Assembly: GCF_020905345.1 (NCBI RefSeq)
Contig: NZ_JAJJMO010000001.1
Coordinates: 2,604,001 to 2,668,000 of the forward strand
DNA from: Flavobacterium pisciphilum
GTDB lineage: Bacteria > Bacteroidota > Bacteroidia > Flavobacteriales > Flavobacteriaceae
Direction of reading: 5' to 3'
Length of the DNA stretch: 64,000 nt
The translations under genes were made by a program, and so were the position numbers. Every line of letters starts with the position of its first letter. Within the stretch, counting starts at the first letter, position 1. The notes beneath the pieces are model-generated. The model was not told the origin of the DNA. It was given only the letters and a program-made list of their open reading frames with translations, and did not search any database. Of the stretch, positions 41,843-51,209 are shown in pieces.

Positions 41843-44284
41843 CTATTTATCTTTCTTCCCCCATTTAATTTTGATTTTCCCGCCTTCGTCTACGGCAAGT
41901 AAATGCAAAACGATTCCTCTGTTGCGAATGGCATCGCGCTCGGCTTTGGTGGCTAGTTTGGCATCATTTTTAGAGTTTCGGAGTGGTATTGTCATCGCTA
42001 GATTGGTATTATTACCTAGAGAATAAACTCCTTCGACATCAAAATTTAAAACACTCGAACTCACCTTTAAACCTAAGACATCAATATCATGTCCTCTTAA
42101 AGCTAGGTTTCCTGACAAATCACTGAATGTAATATTTTTCACATCTCGAAACGGAAATGCAAACTTCCCTATTTTTACAATTGGCTGAAAGTTTACCAAC
42201 GCACCATTATTGACTTTAAAACTAACATTTCCGGTTGCTGATTTTGGCACTAAATTCCCTTGAGAATCCATTACCCCTGCTATATTTGCTTTGGTTGTTA
42301 AATTTCCTTTTATATCTTTTGCTTCAAAAGAGGTAATATCGAAATTATTAAATGAAGTTAGAAAACTAGTAATATTCACATTATTAACCTGTGCATTTGA
42401 CTGAAGTCTATACTTATTCCCAATTGGACTCAACACTCCCGAGAAAGCAACCGTTCCTCCTGATGTTTTCAAAAATCCATCCTGAACCGTTACATTTGAA
42501 TTGGTTAATTTAATTGTAGCTTTAGCATTCGAGCCTGTTAGTTTTCCATAGGCTAACTTATCTAATTTAAGTTGCAACACCACTTGACATTTATTTATGA
42601 CTGTATGCAACTGATCTGAAAAGCTCTCTCGATTGGCTGTTTTTTTAGCAGTATGTTTCTTCTGTTGCGTTGCTGTAATCACACCTATAAATTGTTTTAC
42701 ATCGATACTTGGACTATAAATATTCCAATCAATCAACATTTTTTCAGGAGCATCGTAATACAGATTCAAGAAATTATCGACTCTACCTTCTACATACACT
42801 GTATTGTGTCGGTCTTTGAACGCGAATTTTTTAATTAAAAGTGCCTGTTCTGTAAAGTCCAACTGTATGTTTGTTTTTTCAAAGTTTAGCCCTTTTGGAA
42901 TATATTTTAAACTTGCATCTGCAACTCGAACGCTTCCTATAAACTTGGGTTTTCTAAAATACAAATCGATGATATCACATTCAAACTTAAAATTGACTTT
43001 GGCTTGTCCGTTTGAAAAATGCATTAAATCATTGTTGATGATATTGTTGAGGTTGGTCACATCAAAATCAGCATTTAGCGTTCCTGTTGCAACTGGCTTA
43101 TCAAGATTATGTATCATTGCATCTGGAATCGCAAAAGACATTTTGTTGTATGCTCCTTTAAAATTCTTTATTATTATAGCCGAATTAGCGTCTTCACATC
43201 CCAGTTCTTCTTTGAATATATTGGTAAACTTTCCGTTGAAGCTACAGTCTGAAATAGATCCATCCGGGATATGCAATTCGTTGTTTTCTACTACGGCTGT
43301 TACATTAATCTTTGGGTCACCTTCGGCATTAAAATCACCATCGAGAACACATGTTACTCCTATTGGTTTTTTTAAATCATAAAACTTTAACTTTGAGCTA
43401 ATATTGTTGGCTAATAAATTGGTTGCATCCTTCCATAGAATCCTTGTTCTTATATCAATCAAGAAATTGGAATTCGCTTGATTTACGTCAAAACTGGATT
43501 TAACATTAAATTTATCTCCTCCTATTTCAAGTCCATCAACATTGGCCGTAATTTTATTTTGCTCTAACTTATATACAACTGCAATAATCCCTCTGATTCG
43601 TTTGTCTTTGGCAAAGCTTCCTTTTTCTGTATTGAATGCCATACTTTTTACGTTGGTATCTACAAAAACATCGGTTTCCCAATTCTTTCCATCGTAATCG
43701 ATTTGGGCTTTTAATGCCGTTACTTCAAAGTCAAATAATTTATTTCGTGGTTTATTTTCGGAAATAAAATGCACATTACTCATCCTAATCTCATCAACCA
43801 AGGTGGTTTTTGCATTCTCTTTTCTTTCTTTTTTTGGCTTTTTCCTAAAAATATCCGTGTTTGTTATTCCGTTTGGGCCGTTGTACAAATCGAGTGTTGC
43901 ATCATTTATTTCGATTTTATGAAAGTCTATTTTGTCAGATAACAAACTCATGACATTCAATCGCACTTCTATTTCTTTTGCTACAAGAAATGTTCTTTTA
44001 TGCTCTGCCCACAAACTATCTTTTAAATCAACATCTTTTAAGGCTAAGGTTAGATTAGGAAAGCCCGTAAGAAACTTATACTGAATATCTCCAATATGTA
44101 TTTCCCCACTAATATTATCATTTATCTTATCGTTTATTTTAGAAACAATTTCGGCTTTGTTATTGCTAAAGTAATATGCCAATGCACCTGAAGCAATTAA
44201 TACCAAACCAATGAGCCCTAAAACAAAGAAAGCAATGCGTTTAGCATACTTTTTAAAATGAGCTGACTGAAGAAAATGTTTCAT
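41843..44284 (-). CDS. AsmA-family envelope protein
   Basis: 813 residues. An N-terminal TM anchor (IAFFVLGLIGLVLIASGALAY) is followed by the AsmA N-terminal region (GEIHIGDIQYKFLTGFPNL; SGEIHI; LNVMSLLSDKIDFHKIEI) and a long beta-rich middle. The AsmA_2 C-terminal domain has LKTSGGTVAFSGVLSP, NVNITSFLTSF and VSSSVLNFDVEGVYSLG. AsmA-like proteins are thought to form hydrophobic grooves that move phospholipids between membranes. Monocistronic in appearance. Confidence 0.9.
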   Translation of the reverse strand: MKHFLQSAHFKKYAKRIAFFVLGLIGLVLIASGALAYYFSNNKAEIVSKINDKINDNISGEIHIGDIQYKFLTGFPNLTLALKDVDLKDSLWAEHKRTFLVAKEIEVRLNVMSLLSDKIDFHKIEINDATLDLYNGPNGITNTDIFRKKPKKERKENAKTTLVDEIRMSNVHFISENKPRNKLFDFEVTALKAQIDYDGKNWETDVFVDTNVKSMAFNTEKGSFAKDKRIRGIIAVVYKLEQNKITANVDGLEIGGDKFNVKSSFDVNQANSNFLIDIRTRILWKDATNLLANNISSKLKFYDLKKPIGVTCVLDGDFNAEGDPKINVTAVVENNELHIPDGSISDCSFNGKFTNIFKEELGCEDANSAIIIKNFKGAYNKMSFAIPDAMIHNLDKPVATGTLNADFDVTNLNNIINNDLMHFSNGQAKVNFKFECDIIDLYFRKPKFIGSVRVADASLKYIPKGLNFEKTNIQLDFTEQALLIKKFAFKDRHNTVYVEGRVDNFLNLYYDAPEKMLIDWNIYSPSIDVKQFIGVITATQQKKHTAKKTANRESFSDQLHTVINKCQVVLQLKLDKLAYGKLTGSNAKATIKLTNSNVTVQDGFLKTSGGTVAFSGVLSPIGNKYRLQSNAQVNNVNITSFLTSFNNFDITSFEAKDIKGNLTTKANIAGVMDSQGNLVPKSATGNVSFKVNNGALVNFQPIVKIGKFAFPFRDVKNITFSDLSGNLALRGHDIDVLGLKVSSSVLNFDVEGVYSLGNNTNLAMTIPLRNSKNDAKLATKAERDAIRNRGIVLHLLAVDEGGKIKIKWGKKDK

Positions 44285-44370
44285 TGAAGTGTAGAATTTG
44301 TAAAGTAATTCTAAAGATAACCTAAAACTGAAGAAACAACACTATTTCCTTACATAAAAGCGGCTTTATT

Positions 44371-44510
44371 GTGGGATGTGAAATGTGAGAGATGTGGGAT
44401 GTGGGATGTGAGATATAGAGATTAGTTAATCTCCATATTTCATTTTTTACTTTTTACATTTCACTTTTTACATTTTCACACCTTACTTTTTACATTTCAC
44501 ATCTCGCATC
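44371..44510. repeat. Degenerate short-repeat tract (GTGGGAT units, then ACTTTTTACATTTCAC units)
   Basis: The first 45 bp repeats GGGATGTG/GAAATGTGAGA and the last 80 bp repeats ACTTTTTACATTTCAC variants. The two halves are roughly inverse complements, so the RNA could fold. Similar GTAAAATGTAAAT units appear at 57907-57935 and 58630-58650. Confidence 0.75.
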
Positions 44511-45506
44511 CTACTTTTTATGTGCTTCTCTAAATTCTTTTAAAACGGCATCCATAACCCAATTGGTTCTCGCTGCCGAAACCCCATTAGACGGACAACC
44601 CGGATTACCTAATAATTCTTGCACTACAGTTTCTATAAGTGGTTGCTGGATATGTATCGGATTCTCTATTGGGAAGCTTTCTATATTTCTGTCTTTATCT
44701 TCAAATAATATCGGATCATTACCAAAAGTTGAAAATGATATTTTGCCTTTATCGCCTACGATTTCGACTTTGTCTTCACGCTTATAACTTGCAAAGTTCC
44801 ATAATCCAGAACCATGAATTCCGTTTTCGAACAAAAATGACATCGAAACACTATCTTCGGCTGGATATGCCATAAGTTGCGATGTGGCATGACCTCGAAC
44901 CGACTTAATCGGACCGAAAACAAAATCTAAGAAATCTAATGTGTGACATGCTAAATCAACGAATATTCCACCACCCGAAATATGTGGCAAAACAGTCCAT
45001 GGCAAATTAATTTCATCATCATATCTTGCTTCAAAAGGATGGTATAAAACACAATTTACATGCCTTGGTGTTCCAATAGCTCCTTGATCGATTAATTCCT
45101 TGATTTTTAAAAAACGAGGCAAACACCTGCGATAATAAGCAACAAACAATGGCACATTGTTTTCTTTACACGCTTGTATCATTTCGTTGCATTCCTCAAA
45201 ATTCATCGCCATTGGTTTTTCGACATACACTGGCTTTCCTGCTTTGGCACACAAAAGCGTATATTCTTTATGCGATGATGGTGGCGTTGCAATATAAACC
45301 GCATCTACCTCTGGATCATTTATCAAATCGATAGCATTCGAATACCATTTGGGAACATTATGACGCTTGGCATATTCCTCTGCCAAGGCTGCATCTCTAC
45401 GCATTACAGCAACTAAGGCTGAATTTTTAGTTTTTTGAAATGCTGGTCCGCTTTTTACTTCGGTTACATTACCACAGCCAATAATTCCCCATCTAACAAT
45501 TTCCAT
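44511..45506 (-). CDS. Gfo/Idh/MocA-family NAD(P) oxidoreductase
   Basis: 331 residues from the ATG at 45506 (MEIVRWGIIGCGNVTEVK); the eight-codon-longer start is less natural before the Rossmann strand. Nucleotide motif GIIGCGNV, AVYIATPPSSH, the EKP motif YVEKPMAMN and the catalytic region SGGGIFVDLACHTLDFL. These enzymes oxidise or reduce sugars and cyclitols with NAD(P). The substrate is unknown. No sugar-catabolism genes adjoin. Confidence 0.92.
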   Translation of the reverse strand: MEIVRWGIIGCGNVTEVKSGPAFQKTKNSALVAVMRRDAALAEEYAKRHNVPKWYSNAIDLINDPEVDAVYIATPPSSHKEYTLLCAKAGKPVYVEKPMAMNFEECNEMIQACKENNVPLFVAYYRRCLPRFLKIKELIDQGAIGTPRHVNCVLYHPFEARYDDEINLPWTVLPHISGGGIFVDLACHTLDFLDFVFGPIKSVRGHATSQLMAYPAEDSVSMSFLFENGIHGSGLWNFASYKREDKVEIVGDKGKISFSTFGNDPILFEDKDRNIESFPIENPIHIQQPLIETVVQELLGNPGCPSNGVSAARTNWVMDAVLKEFREAHKK

Positions 45507-45569
45507 TTTTTTGGTTTTTAGTTGTTCCAAATTTAAGAGAAAAGAATTGCTTAAAAAAGTTAGTCACCG

Positions 45570-45752
45570 ATTCGTGGATTATTTTTCACGCAGATCTAAA
45601 AGGATTTAAGCTGATGCACGCAGATTTTTCGCTAATTAAATCGGCCTAAATCTGTAGAATCTGCGTGAAACAATAAAAAACTACGAATTTTAAAACTTCG
45701 CGTCCTTTGCGTATTCCGATAGCTATAGGGACTTTGCGAACTTAGCGGTTAA
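45570..45752. repeat. Composite dispersed repeat with 12-bp inverted ends
   Basis: TTTCACGCAGAT (45584-45595) is exactly inverted at ATCTGCGTGAAA (45659-45670). Between them are GGATTTAAGCTGATG and CACGCAGATTTTTCGC. A second part (about 45690-45752) reads AACTTCGCGTCCTTTGCG ... ACTTTGCGAACTTAGCGG. Both parts look like dispersed intergenic elements I associate with Flavobacterium; a fragment of the second recurs (inverted) at about 27170-27206. Non-coding. Confidence 0.75.
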
Positions 45753-45762
45753 ATTTAATCTC

Positions 45763-45804
45763 ATAAAAAAAACAGGCTCCTCAAATTAGAGAAGCCTGTT
45801 TTTA
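45763..45804 (-). terminator. Terminator of the prolyl oligopeptidase gene
   Basis: AAACAGGCT (45770-45778) pairs with AGCCTGTTT (45793-45801), extended by CTC/GAG; the minus-strand RNA then reads T8. Confidence 0.88.
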
Positions 45805-45823
45805 ACTATTTAAGTCTTAAGTC

Positions 45824-47944
45824 TTACTTTTTAGGTAATGCTTTAAATCCCATATTGTACAATGTAAATGCCTGAATATCGACATTTTCTTGAATTGTAG
45901 CTGCTACTGATTTTCCTGCTCCATGTCCTGCTTTTACATCGATACGGATTAAAACTGGATTATCTCCTGTTTGCTTTTCCTGTAATTCTGCTGCAAATTT
46001 AAAACTATGTGCTGGTACTACTCTATCATCATGATCTCCTGTAGTTACCATAGTTGCTGGGTAATGAACTCCTTTTTTTACATTGTGAACTGGTGAATAT
46101 CCTTTGATGTATTCAAACATTTCTTTGCTATCTTGAGATGTTCCATAATCGTATGCCCAACCTGCTCCTGCAGTAAATGTATGGTAACGTAACATATCCA
46201 TAACTCCTACTGCTGGTAAAGCAACTTTCATTAATTCTGGACGTTGTGTCATTGTTGCTCCTACTAATAATCCTCCGTTTGATCCTCCGCGAATTGCTAA
46301 GAAATCTGACGATGTATATTTTTGAGCAATAAGGTATTCTGCAGCTGCGATGAAATCATCAAATACATTTTGTTTTTGCATTTTTGTTCCTGCATCATGC
46401 CATTTTTTACCGTATTCTCCTCCTCCACGAAGATTTGGAACTGCATAAACCCCACCGTTTTCCATCCAAACTGCATTTGCAATACTAAATGACGGCGTTA
46501 AGCTTGCATTAAAACCTCCGTAACCGTATAAAATAGTTGGGTTTTTACCATCTAATTTTAATCCTTTTTTATAAGTAATCATCATTGGAACTTTTGTTCC
46601 ATCTTTTGAAGTATAGAATACTTGTTTTGATTCGTAATCTGCGCTTTTGAAATCAACTTTTGGTTGTTGGTAAATTTCTGATTTTCCAGATTTTACATCA
46701 AAAGAATAGATAGTTCCTGGAGTTGTATAATTTGCAAATGAATAGTACAACACTTTATCGCCTTTTTCTCCACTAAATCCACCTGCTGTTCCTAGTGCTG
46801 GCAATTTTATTTCGCGAACTAATTTCCCTGCATAATCATATTGTTTTACTACAGAAACGGCATCTTTCATATAATTTGCAAAGAAATACCCTCCTCCTGT
46901 TGATGGTGAAAGTACATTCTCAGTTTCAGCAATAAAATTTTTCCAGTTTTCTGGTTTTGGATTGCTTACATCAACCGTTACGATACGTTTGTTTGGTGCA
47001 TTTAAATCGGTTTCGATAAACAATTTTGTTCCTTCGTTTTCGATTACTGAATTATCGCTATTAAAATTATCTACAATAGTAACTATTGGGCTATTCCCTT
47101 TAGTTAAATCTTTAATATACAACTCATTTCCATAAGTAGAATTAGCAGCTGAAATGATTAAATATTTCATATCATCAGTTACATAACCTCCAATATATCT
47201 TCTTTTTTGATCCAATCCAAAAACAACTTTGTCTTCTTTTTGTGGAGTTCCCAATTTGTGGAAATACAATTTATGTTGGTCTGTTTTAGCCGATAATTCG
47301 CTTCCTTTTGGTTTGTCATAACTAGAATAGTAAAATCCTTCGTTTCCTTTCCAAGCAATTCCACTAAATTTCACATCTACCAATGTATCTTCTACTATTT
47401 TACGAGTTTGAGCATTGATAATAATTACTTTTCTCCAATCGCTTCCTCCTTCTGAAATAGAATAGGCTGCGATAGTACCATCTTTAGTAAAATCCAATCC
47501 TCCTAACGATGTGGTTCCGTCTTTTGAGAATGTATTTGGATCTAAGAAAACTTCATCTTTACCGTTTTCTCCTTTTTTATATATTACAGATTGGTTTTGT
47601 AATCCGTTGTTTTTATAATAATATGTAGACTTTCCTTTTACAAAAGGAGCTCCTATTTTTTCATAGTTCCATAATTTTTCCATTCGTTTTTTTAACTCAT
47701 CACGAAAAGGAATTTGGTCTAAATATGCATAGGTAACTTTGTTTTGTTCTTTTACCCAAGCAGCAGTTTCTGCAGATTTATCATCTTCTAGCCAACGGTA
47801 TGGATCACTTACTTTAGCATCAAAATATGTATCAATAGTCTCTCCTGTTTTACTCACAGGATATTTTATTGAATTCGATTTTTGACTTTGTCCAAACGCG
47901 ACTGTTGTAGCGGTTATAGCCATTAGAATACTAATTTTTTTCAT
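45824..47944 (-). CDS. Exported prolyl oligopeptidase (S9A)
   Basis: 706 residues. Signal peptide MKKISILMAITATTVAFG, an N-terminal seven-bladed propeller (DPYRWLEDDKSAETAAWV at its start) and a C-terminal alpha/beta-hydrolase domain. The triad is Ser in IRGGSNGGLLVGA, Asp in DHDDRVVPAHS and His in AGHGAGK. It cuts short proline-containing peptides after Pro in the periplasm. The length matches classical prolyl endopeptidases (about 710). Flanked by its own -7 box and terminator. Confidence 0.96.
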   Translation of the reverse strand: MKKISILMAITATTVAFGQSQKSNSIKYPVSKTGETIDTYFDAKVSDPYRWLEDDKSAETAAWVKEQNKVTYAYLDQIPFRDELKKRMEKLWNYEKIGAPFVKGKSTYYYKNNGLQNQSVIYKKGENGKDEVFLDPNTFSKDGTTSLGGLDFTKDGTIAAYSISEGGSDWRKVIIINAQTRKIVEDTLVDVKFSGIAWKGNEGFYYSSYDKPKGSELSAKTDQHKLYFHKLGTPQKEDKVVFGLDQKRRYIGGYVTDDMKYLIISAANSTYGNELYIKDLTKGNSPIVTIVDNFNSDNSVIENEGTKLFIETDLNAPNKRIVTVDVSNPKPENWKNFIAETENVLSPSTGGGYFFANYMKDAVSVVKQYDYAGKLVREIKLPALGTAGGFSGEKGDKVLYYSFANYTTPGTIYSFDVKSGKSEIYQQPKVDFKSADYESKQVFYTSKDGTKVPMMITYKKGLKLDGKNPTILYGYGGFNASLTPSFSIANAVWMENGGVYAVPNLRGGGEYGKKWHDAGTKMQKQNVFDDFIAAAEYLIAQKYTSSDFLAIRGGSNGGLLVGATMTQRPELMKVALPAVGVMDMLRYHTFTAGAGWAYDYGTSQDSKEMFEYIKGYSPVHNVKKGVHYPATMVTTGDHDDRVVPAHSFKFAAELQEKQTGDNPVLIRIDVKAGHGAGKSVAATIQENVDIQAFTLYNMGFKALPKK

Positions 47945-47977
47945 TGTTATAATATTTCGGTTTATAGCAAAAATAGT

Positions 47978-47985
47978 TATTTTTT
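47978..47985 (-). promoter_or_regulatory. -7 box of the prolyl oligopeptidase gene
   Basis: TATTTTTG on the minus strand, 33 bp before the ATG at 47944. Confidence 0.55.
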
Positions 47986-48000
47986 CTCTCTAATTAATAT

Positions 48001-48026
48001 AAAAAACGCTAACTATATCGTTAGCG
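48001..48026 (-). terminator. Terminator of the TonB-receptor gene
   Basis: CGCTAAC (48007-48013) and GTTAGCG (48020-48026), 6-nt loop, followed by T6 on the minus strand. Confidence 0.85.
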
Positions 48027-48057
48027 CTTTTAGCCATCTTTTATAAGATTTATTATC

Positions 48058-50265
48058 CTACAAATTGAAGTTTACTCCTAGAACTACATTGCGTCCTATA
48101 TTAGGAATTCCATCTGTTTTTAATCGTGATAAGTGTGCGATGTATTTTTTATCGAATAAATTATTTCCGTTTATATTTACATCAAAAGCTGTTTTACCTA
48201 ATTTCACTTTTCCTCCAAATCCTAGATTAACTAGAGAATATCCTTTGGAAGCTGTTTCAAAACCACTTACATTATCCTGATTAAATGTTGAACTCACATT
48301 TAAAGTTGCATATCCATCTTGGAACCAGTTTTTGATATTAAACTCTGTTCTTATAGTATTGTTCCAGTTGTTTGCAGGAATTAATGGTAAGTAATCTCCA
48401 TTTTGTTTCTTACCTGTTACTGTTTCAAAACTAGTTTCAAAATGCAACCAATCTAAAGGATGTGGGTGAAAATGCAATCCAACTTCTCCACCATACAATT
48501 TAGCATTGTCCTGAATGTAGGCAAAAACATCATTATTGTCGATGATTTCTCCTGTTGGTGATGTATAGATATAGTTGTTTACGTGGTTATAAAATCCATT
48601 TACAAAAAATTCAAAATGGCTATTTTTATATTCTAAGTTCAAATCGGTTTGTACGTTTTGCTCTGTTTTTAAAGCTCCGTTTCCAATTTCATAACGATTT
48701 GTTCCTTCGTGAACTCCATTTGATGTTAACTCTGCTAAGTTTGGCGCTCTAAATCCTGAAGCAACATTTAAACGCAATGTTAGATCATCAGCAAGATTAG
48801 TTTTATAACCCAACGATGCATTAAAACTATCAAACGATTTGTCTAATGCTTGAAAATATCCCTCTTCTCCTTCTACTCCGTGTGCAATCGAAGTTACATT
48901 TCGGTTATCAAAACGCAAACCTGCTTGTAACACATTGCTTTTCCATTCGTAATTTGCAGTTCCAAAAACACCAAAATCATTTGTTGTTGCATCTGGAATT
49001 AAAAACTCTTCTCCCGAATTGGTATTCGTTTGATGCATTCCCTGAACACCTACAATAGTTTCGATTTTACCCATTTTTGGCAAATGATATTTTGCACTGT
49101 AATTAAACGTTTTCAATTTCATGTGCAATGAAGCTTCATTACTATCTTCAAACTCACTTCTATCATTTGTGATGTAACCTAAATCAACATCTAGTTTTGA
49201 ATTTTGAAAGAAGAATACGTTGTTCAAACTCAATAAGTGGTTAAAAACTCCTTGTCTAGGAAACTCAGTATTCTTTGTTGTTGTTTGTTCTCCAAATCCT
49301 TCTTCTGGGATTCCTAAATCCAGTTTATTGTAATTGTAACGCAATACACTTGAGAAACTAGAATTACTATATCCAATTCCTGTTTTGAAATCAGTTTCAT
49401 TGTAACGTGTATTTGTTACACGGTCACTATCGCCTGCTTTATAATCTGAATGTGAATTAAAACTCCCACGTGCCAAAAACTTCCAATTTTCTGTAGATGT
49501 TTTTAATCCTATTGAAGAGTTACTTCCTTGTGTATTGGTGAAATATTTCTGACTGAAATTTGCCTTAAAATCTCCTGCATCAGCAAATTTTTCTGGATTA
49601 AAATACAGAACTCCTCCCAAAGCATCTGAACCATATAATAAAGACGCTGGGCCTTTTATAACCTCAACACTTTCGACTCCTGCATCGTTTAATCCTAATC
49701 CGTGCTCATCTCCAAATTGTTGATTTTCTAATCGAACTCCTTGCGAATACACCAAAACACGGTTTCCGCTTAATCCACGAATTACGGGTTTACCAATAGA
49801 AGTTCCTGTAGAGATTTGAGAAACCCCTGGTATTGTCGCCAATCCTTCTATTAATGTTGAAGTCCCTTTTTGCTGTAATGTTTTGATAGTTTCATGCTCA
49901 ACTTTCATTACATTTTGCGATTGTAATTTGCTAAATGCAGTTGATACAATTACCTCATCCATTTCGAAAGCTGCTTGCGAAAGCAAAATATCTAGTGTAT
50001 TCTCTTTTAATAATTTTTCGATGTTTTTATTTTGAGTCGTATAACCTACAAACGTAAATACAATACGCAATCCTCCTTTTGGAAGATTATTTAAAGTATA
50101 CTTTCCGTTTTCATCGGTTGTTGTTCCTTTATGCAATTCTGATACATAAACTGAAACTCCTGGAACTGGTTGATTTTGTAAATCGGTTACTGTTCCTGAA
50201 ACTGTATTCTGAGCATTAATCAAGCCCGTAAACCCTAAAATTAGGGCAATTATGATTTTTTTCAT
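48058..50265 (-). CDS. TonB-dependent outer-membrane receptor with CarboxypepD_reg domain, possibly for metal
   Basis: 735 residues from the ATG at 50265 (MKKIIIALILGFTGLINAQ signal); a 16-codon-longer frame is rejected because it hides the signal peptide. A CarboxypepD_reg-like domain (about 22-100) precedes the plug (LIEGLATIPGVSQISTGTSI; VIRGLSGNRVLVYSQG) and a 22-strand barrel with Bacteroidota-type ends. The plug resembles ZnuD-type receptors in VRLENQQFGDEHGLGL. Upstream lies a His/Cys-rich small protein gene, hinting at metal uptake; the ligand is not proven. Confidence 0.9.
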   Translation of the reverse strand: MKKIIIALILGFTGLINAQNTVSGTVTDLQNQPVPGVSVYVSELHKGTTTDENGKYTLNNLPKGGLRIVFTFVGYTTQNKNIEKLLKENTLDILLSQAAFEMDEVIVSTAFSKLQSQNVMKVEHETIKTLQQKGTSTLIEGLATIPGVSQISTGTSIGKPVIRGLSGNRVLVYSQGVRLENQQFGDEHGLGLNDAGVESVEVIKGPASLLYGSDALGGVLYFNPEKFADAGDFKANFSQKYFTNTQGSNSSIGLKTSTENWKFLARGSFNSHSDYKAGDSDRVTNTRYNETDFKTGIGYSNSSFSSVLRYNYNKLDLGIPEEGFGEQTTTKNTEFPRQGVFNHLLSLNNVFFFQNSKLDVDLGYITNDRSEFEDSNEASLHMKLKTFNYSAKYHLPKMGKIETIVGVQGMHQTNTNSGEEFLIPDATTNDFGVFGTANYEWKSNVLQAGLRFDNRNVTSIAHGVEGEEGYFQALDKSFDSFNASLGYKTNLADDLTLRLNVASGFRAPNLAELTSNGVHEGTNRYEIGNGALKTEQNVQTDLNLEYKNSHFEFFVNGFYNHVNNYIYTSPTGEIIDNNDVFAYIQDNAKLYGGEVGLHFHPHPLDWLHFETSFETVTGKKQNGDYLPLIPANNWNNTIRTEFNIKNWFQDGYATLNVSSTFNQDNVSGFETASKGYSLVNLGFGGKVKLGKTAFDVNINGNNLFDKKYIAHLSRLKTDGIPNIGRNVVLGVNFNL

Positions 50266-50467
50266 TGAAAATGATACTATAGTTAGATGATTACTTCTTT
50301 CTAAAAGATTCAAAAAAATGTATAAATACGCTCAATAACTCCGATAACTACCAGAATTAGTAAACCATTTTTACCATTCGAATCTATGACCGAAGATTTT
50401 GTTTGACTTTATGAAAATCAAAACTGGGTAAACACGTTGTATTCCGAATATATCGGATACTAAAAAT

Positions 50468-50812
50468 CTAAACTATAGGAGGGCCTCGAAGTGAGTATAA
50501 ACTTCCGGAAAATGAAATTGCTATTTCCGAAAAAGATATGAAATAAGGGATTTCATCGTGAAAAGTAGGCAACTGAAAAGTAAATTTTTCAGGTGTAATA
50601 TAACTGCTTAAAGCAAAATGACACACATAGCAATAATCGAAATTATGATGCTGATGTGTTATTTCGGTATTTGTTACGTTATAATCATGATGACATTGCT
50701 TTTCTGAAAATGCTTGCACAATATGCTCATAACTATGGAATGACTGAAACAATATCGAGAACAATATTGTTATAGCCAAAGAAATACTTAGTATGAGTTG
50801 CTTCTTTTTCAT
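50468..50812 (-). CDS. Small membrane-anchored His/Cys-rich protein
   Basis: 114 residues. N-terminal hydrophobic anchor (LILSISLAITILFSILFQS) then a His/Cys cluster: SYEHIV, KQCHHDYN, EITHQHHNFDYCYVCHFAL. The tail ends SLRGPPIV, an ending I associate with small accessory proteins next to TonB receptors. The cluster looks like a metal-binding site (zinc or copper). Same strand and upstream of the receptor gene, 202 bp apart; probable functional pair. I cannot assign a named family with certainty. Confidence 0.72.
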   Translation of the reverse strand: MKKKQLILSISLAITILFSILFQSFHSYEHIVQAFSEKQCHHDYNVTNTEITHQHHNFDYCYVCHFALSSYITPEKFTFQLPTFHDEIPYFISFSEIAISFSGSLYSLRGPPIV

Positions 50813-51134
50813 GCGCTACAAAGGTATAAAAAACATGCTACAGAAATAAAAACTGTGTTAGTTTCATTAAAAAATATAACTGTAATACACAAAAATATAA
50901 CATATATGCACCTTTCTTTATCTAAACCATATATTCTCGCAAAGATGCAAAGTCAAAAAATTCGAGCTTACTTGATACCTTTTCTATGTATTTCAGCGAC
51001 TTTACGTAAGGTTTCAGAAATTAAAATCTAAGTTGTTTATTTCAAACAAGGCTTAAACAATTCAAAAAAACAGACAAATCATAACAGAAAACAGAATAAT
51101 CACAATCAAATCACGACCGAAACACTCAAAATCT
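50813..51134. other. 322-bp intergenic region with repeat fragments
   Basis: It separates divergent genes. It contains CGCAAAGATGCAAAGTC, resembling the TTTGCG units of the composite repeat, and AT-rich spacer. No ORF with coding character or clear metal-regulator operator was recognised. Confidence 0.45.
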
Positions 51135-51142
51135 TATATTTG
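51135..51142 (+). promoter_or_regulatory. -7 box that fixes the start of the porin-like gene
   Basis: TATATTTG. The frame's first ATG (51144) would be before the transcription start, so the start must be downstream. Confidence 0.6.
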
Positions 51143-51209
51143 TATGGTTTATATCAAAATGCAAAAATCACTTATACTCTTGGAACAATCATTAAAACCA
51201 AAATCCAAA

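Noticed and set aside
42804..43382. A 192-codon plus-strand frame within the AsmA gene
   Set aside because: Opposite to a recognisable AsmA-family reading frame, with no promoter box or start support.
51144..51209. Longer starts for the porin-like gene (51144 and 51159)
   Set aside because: The first is directly after the -7 box and both would bury the signal peptide that begins at 51210.
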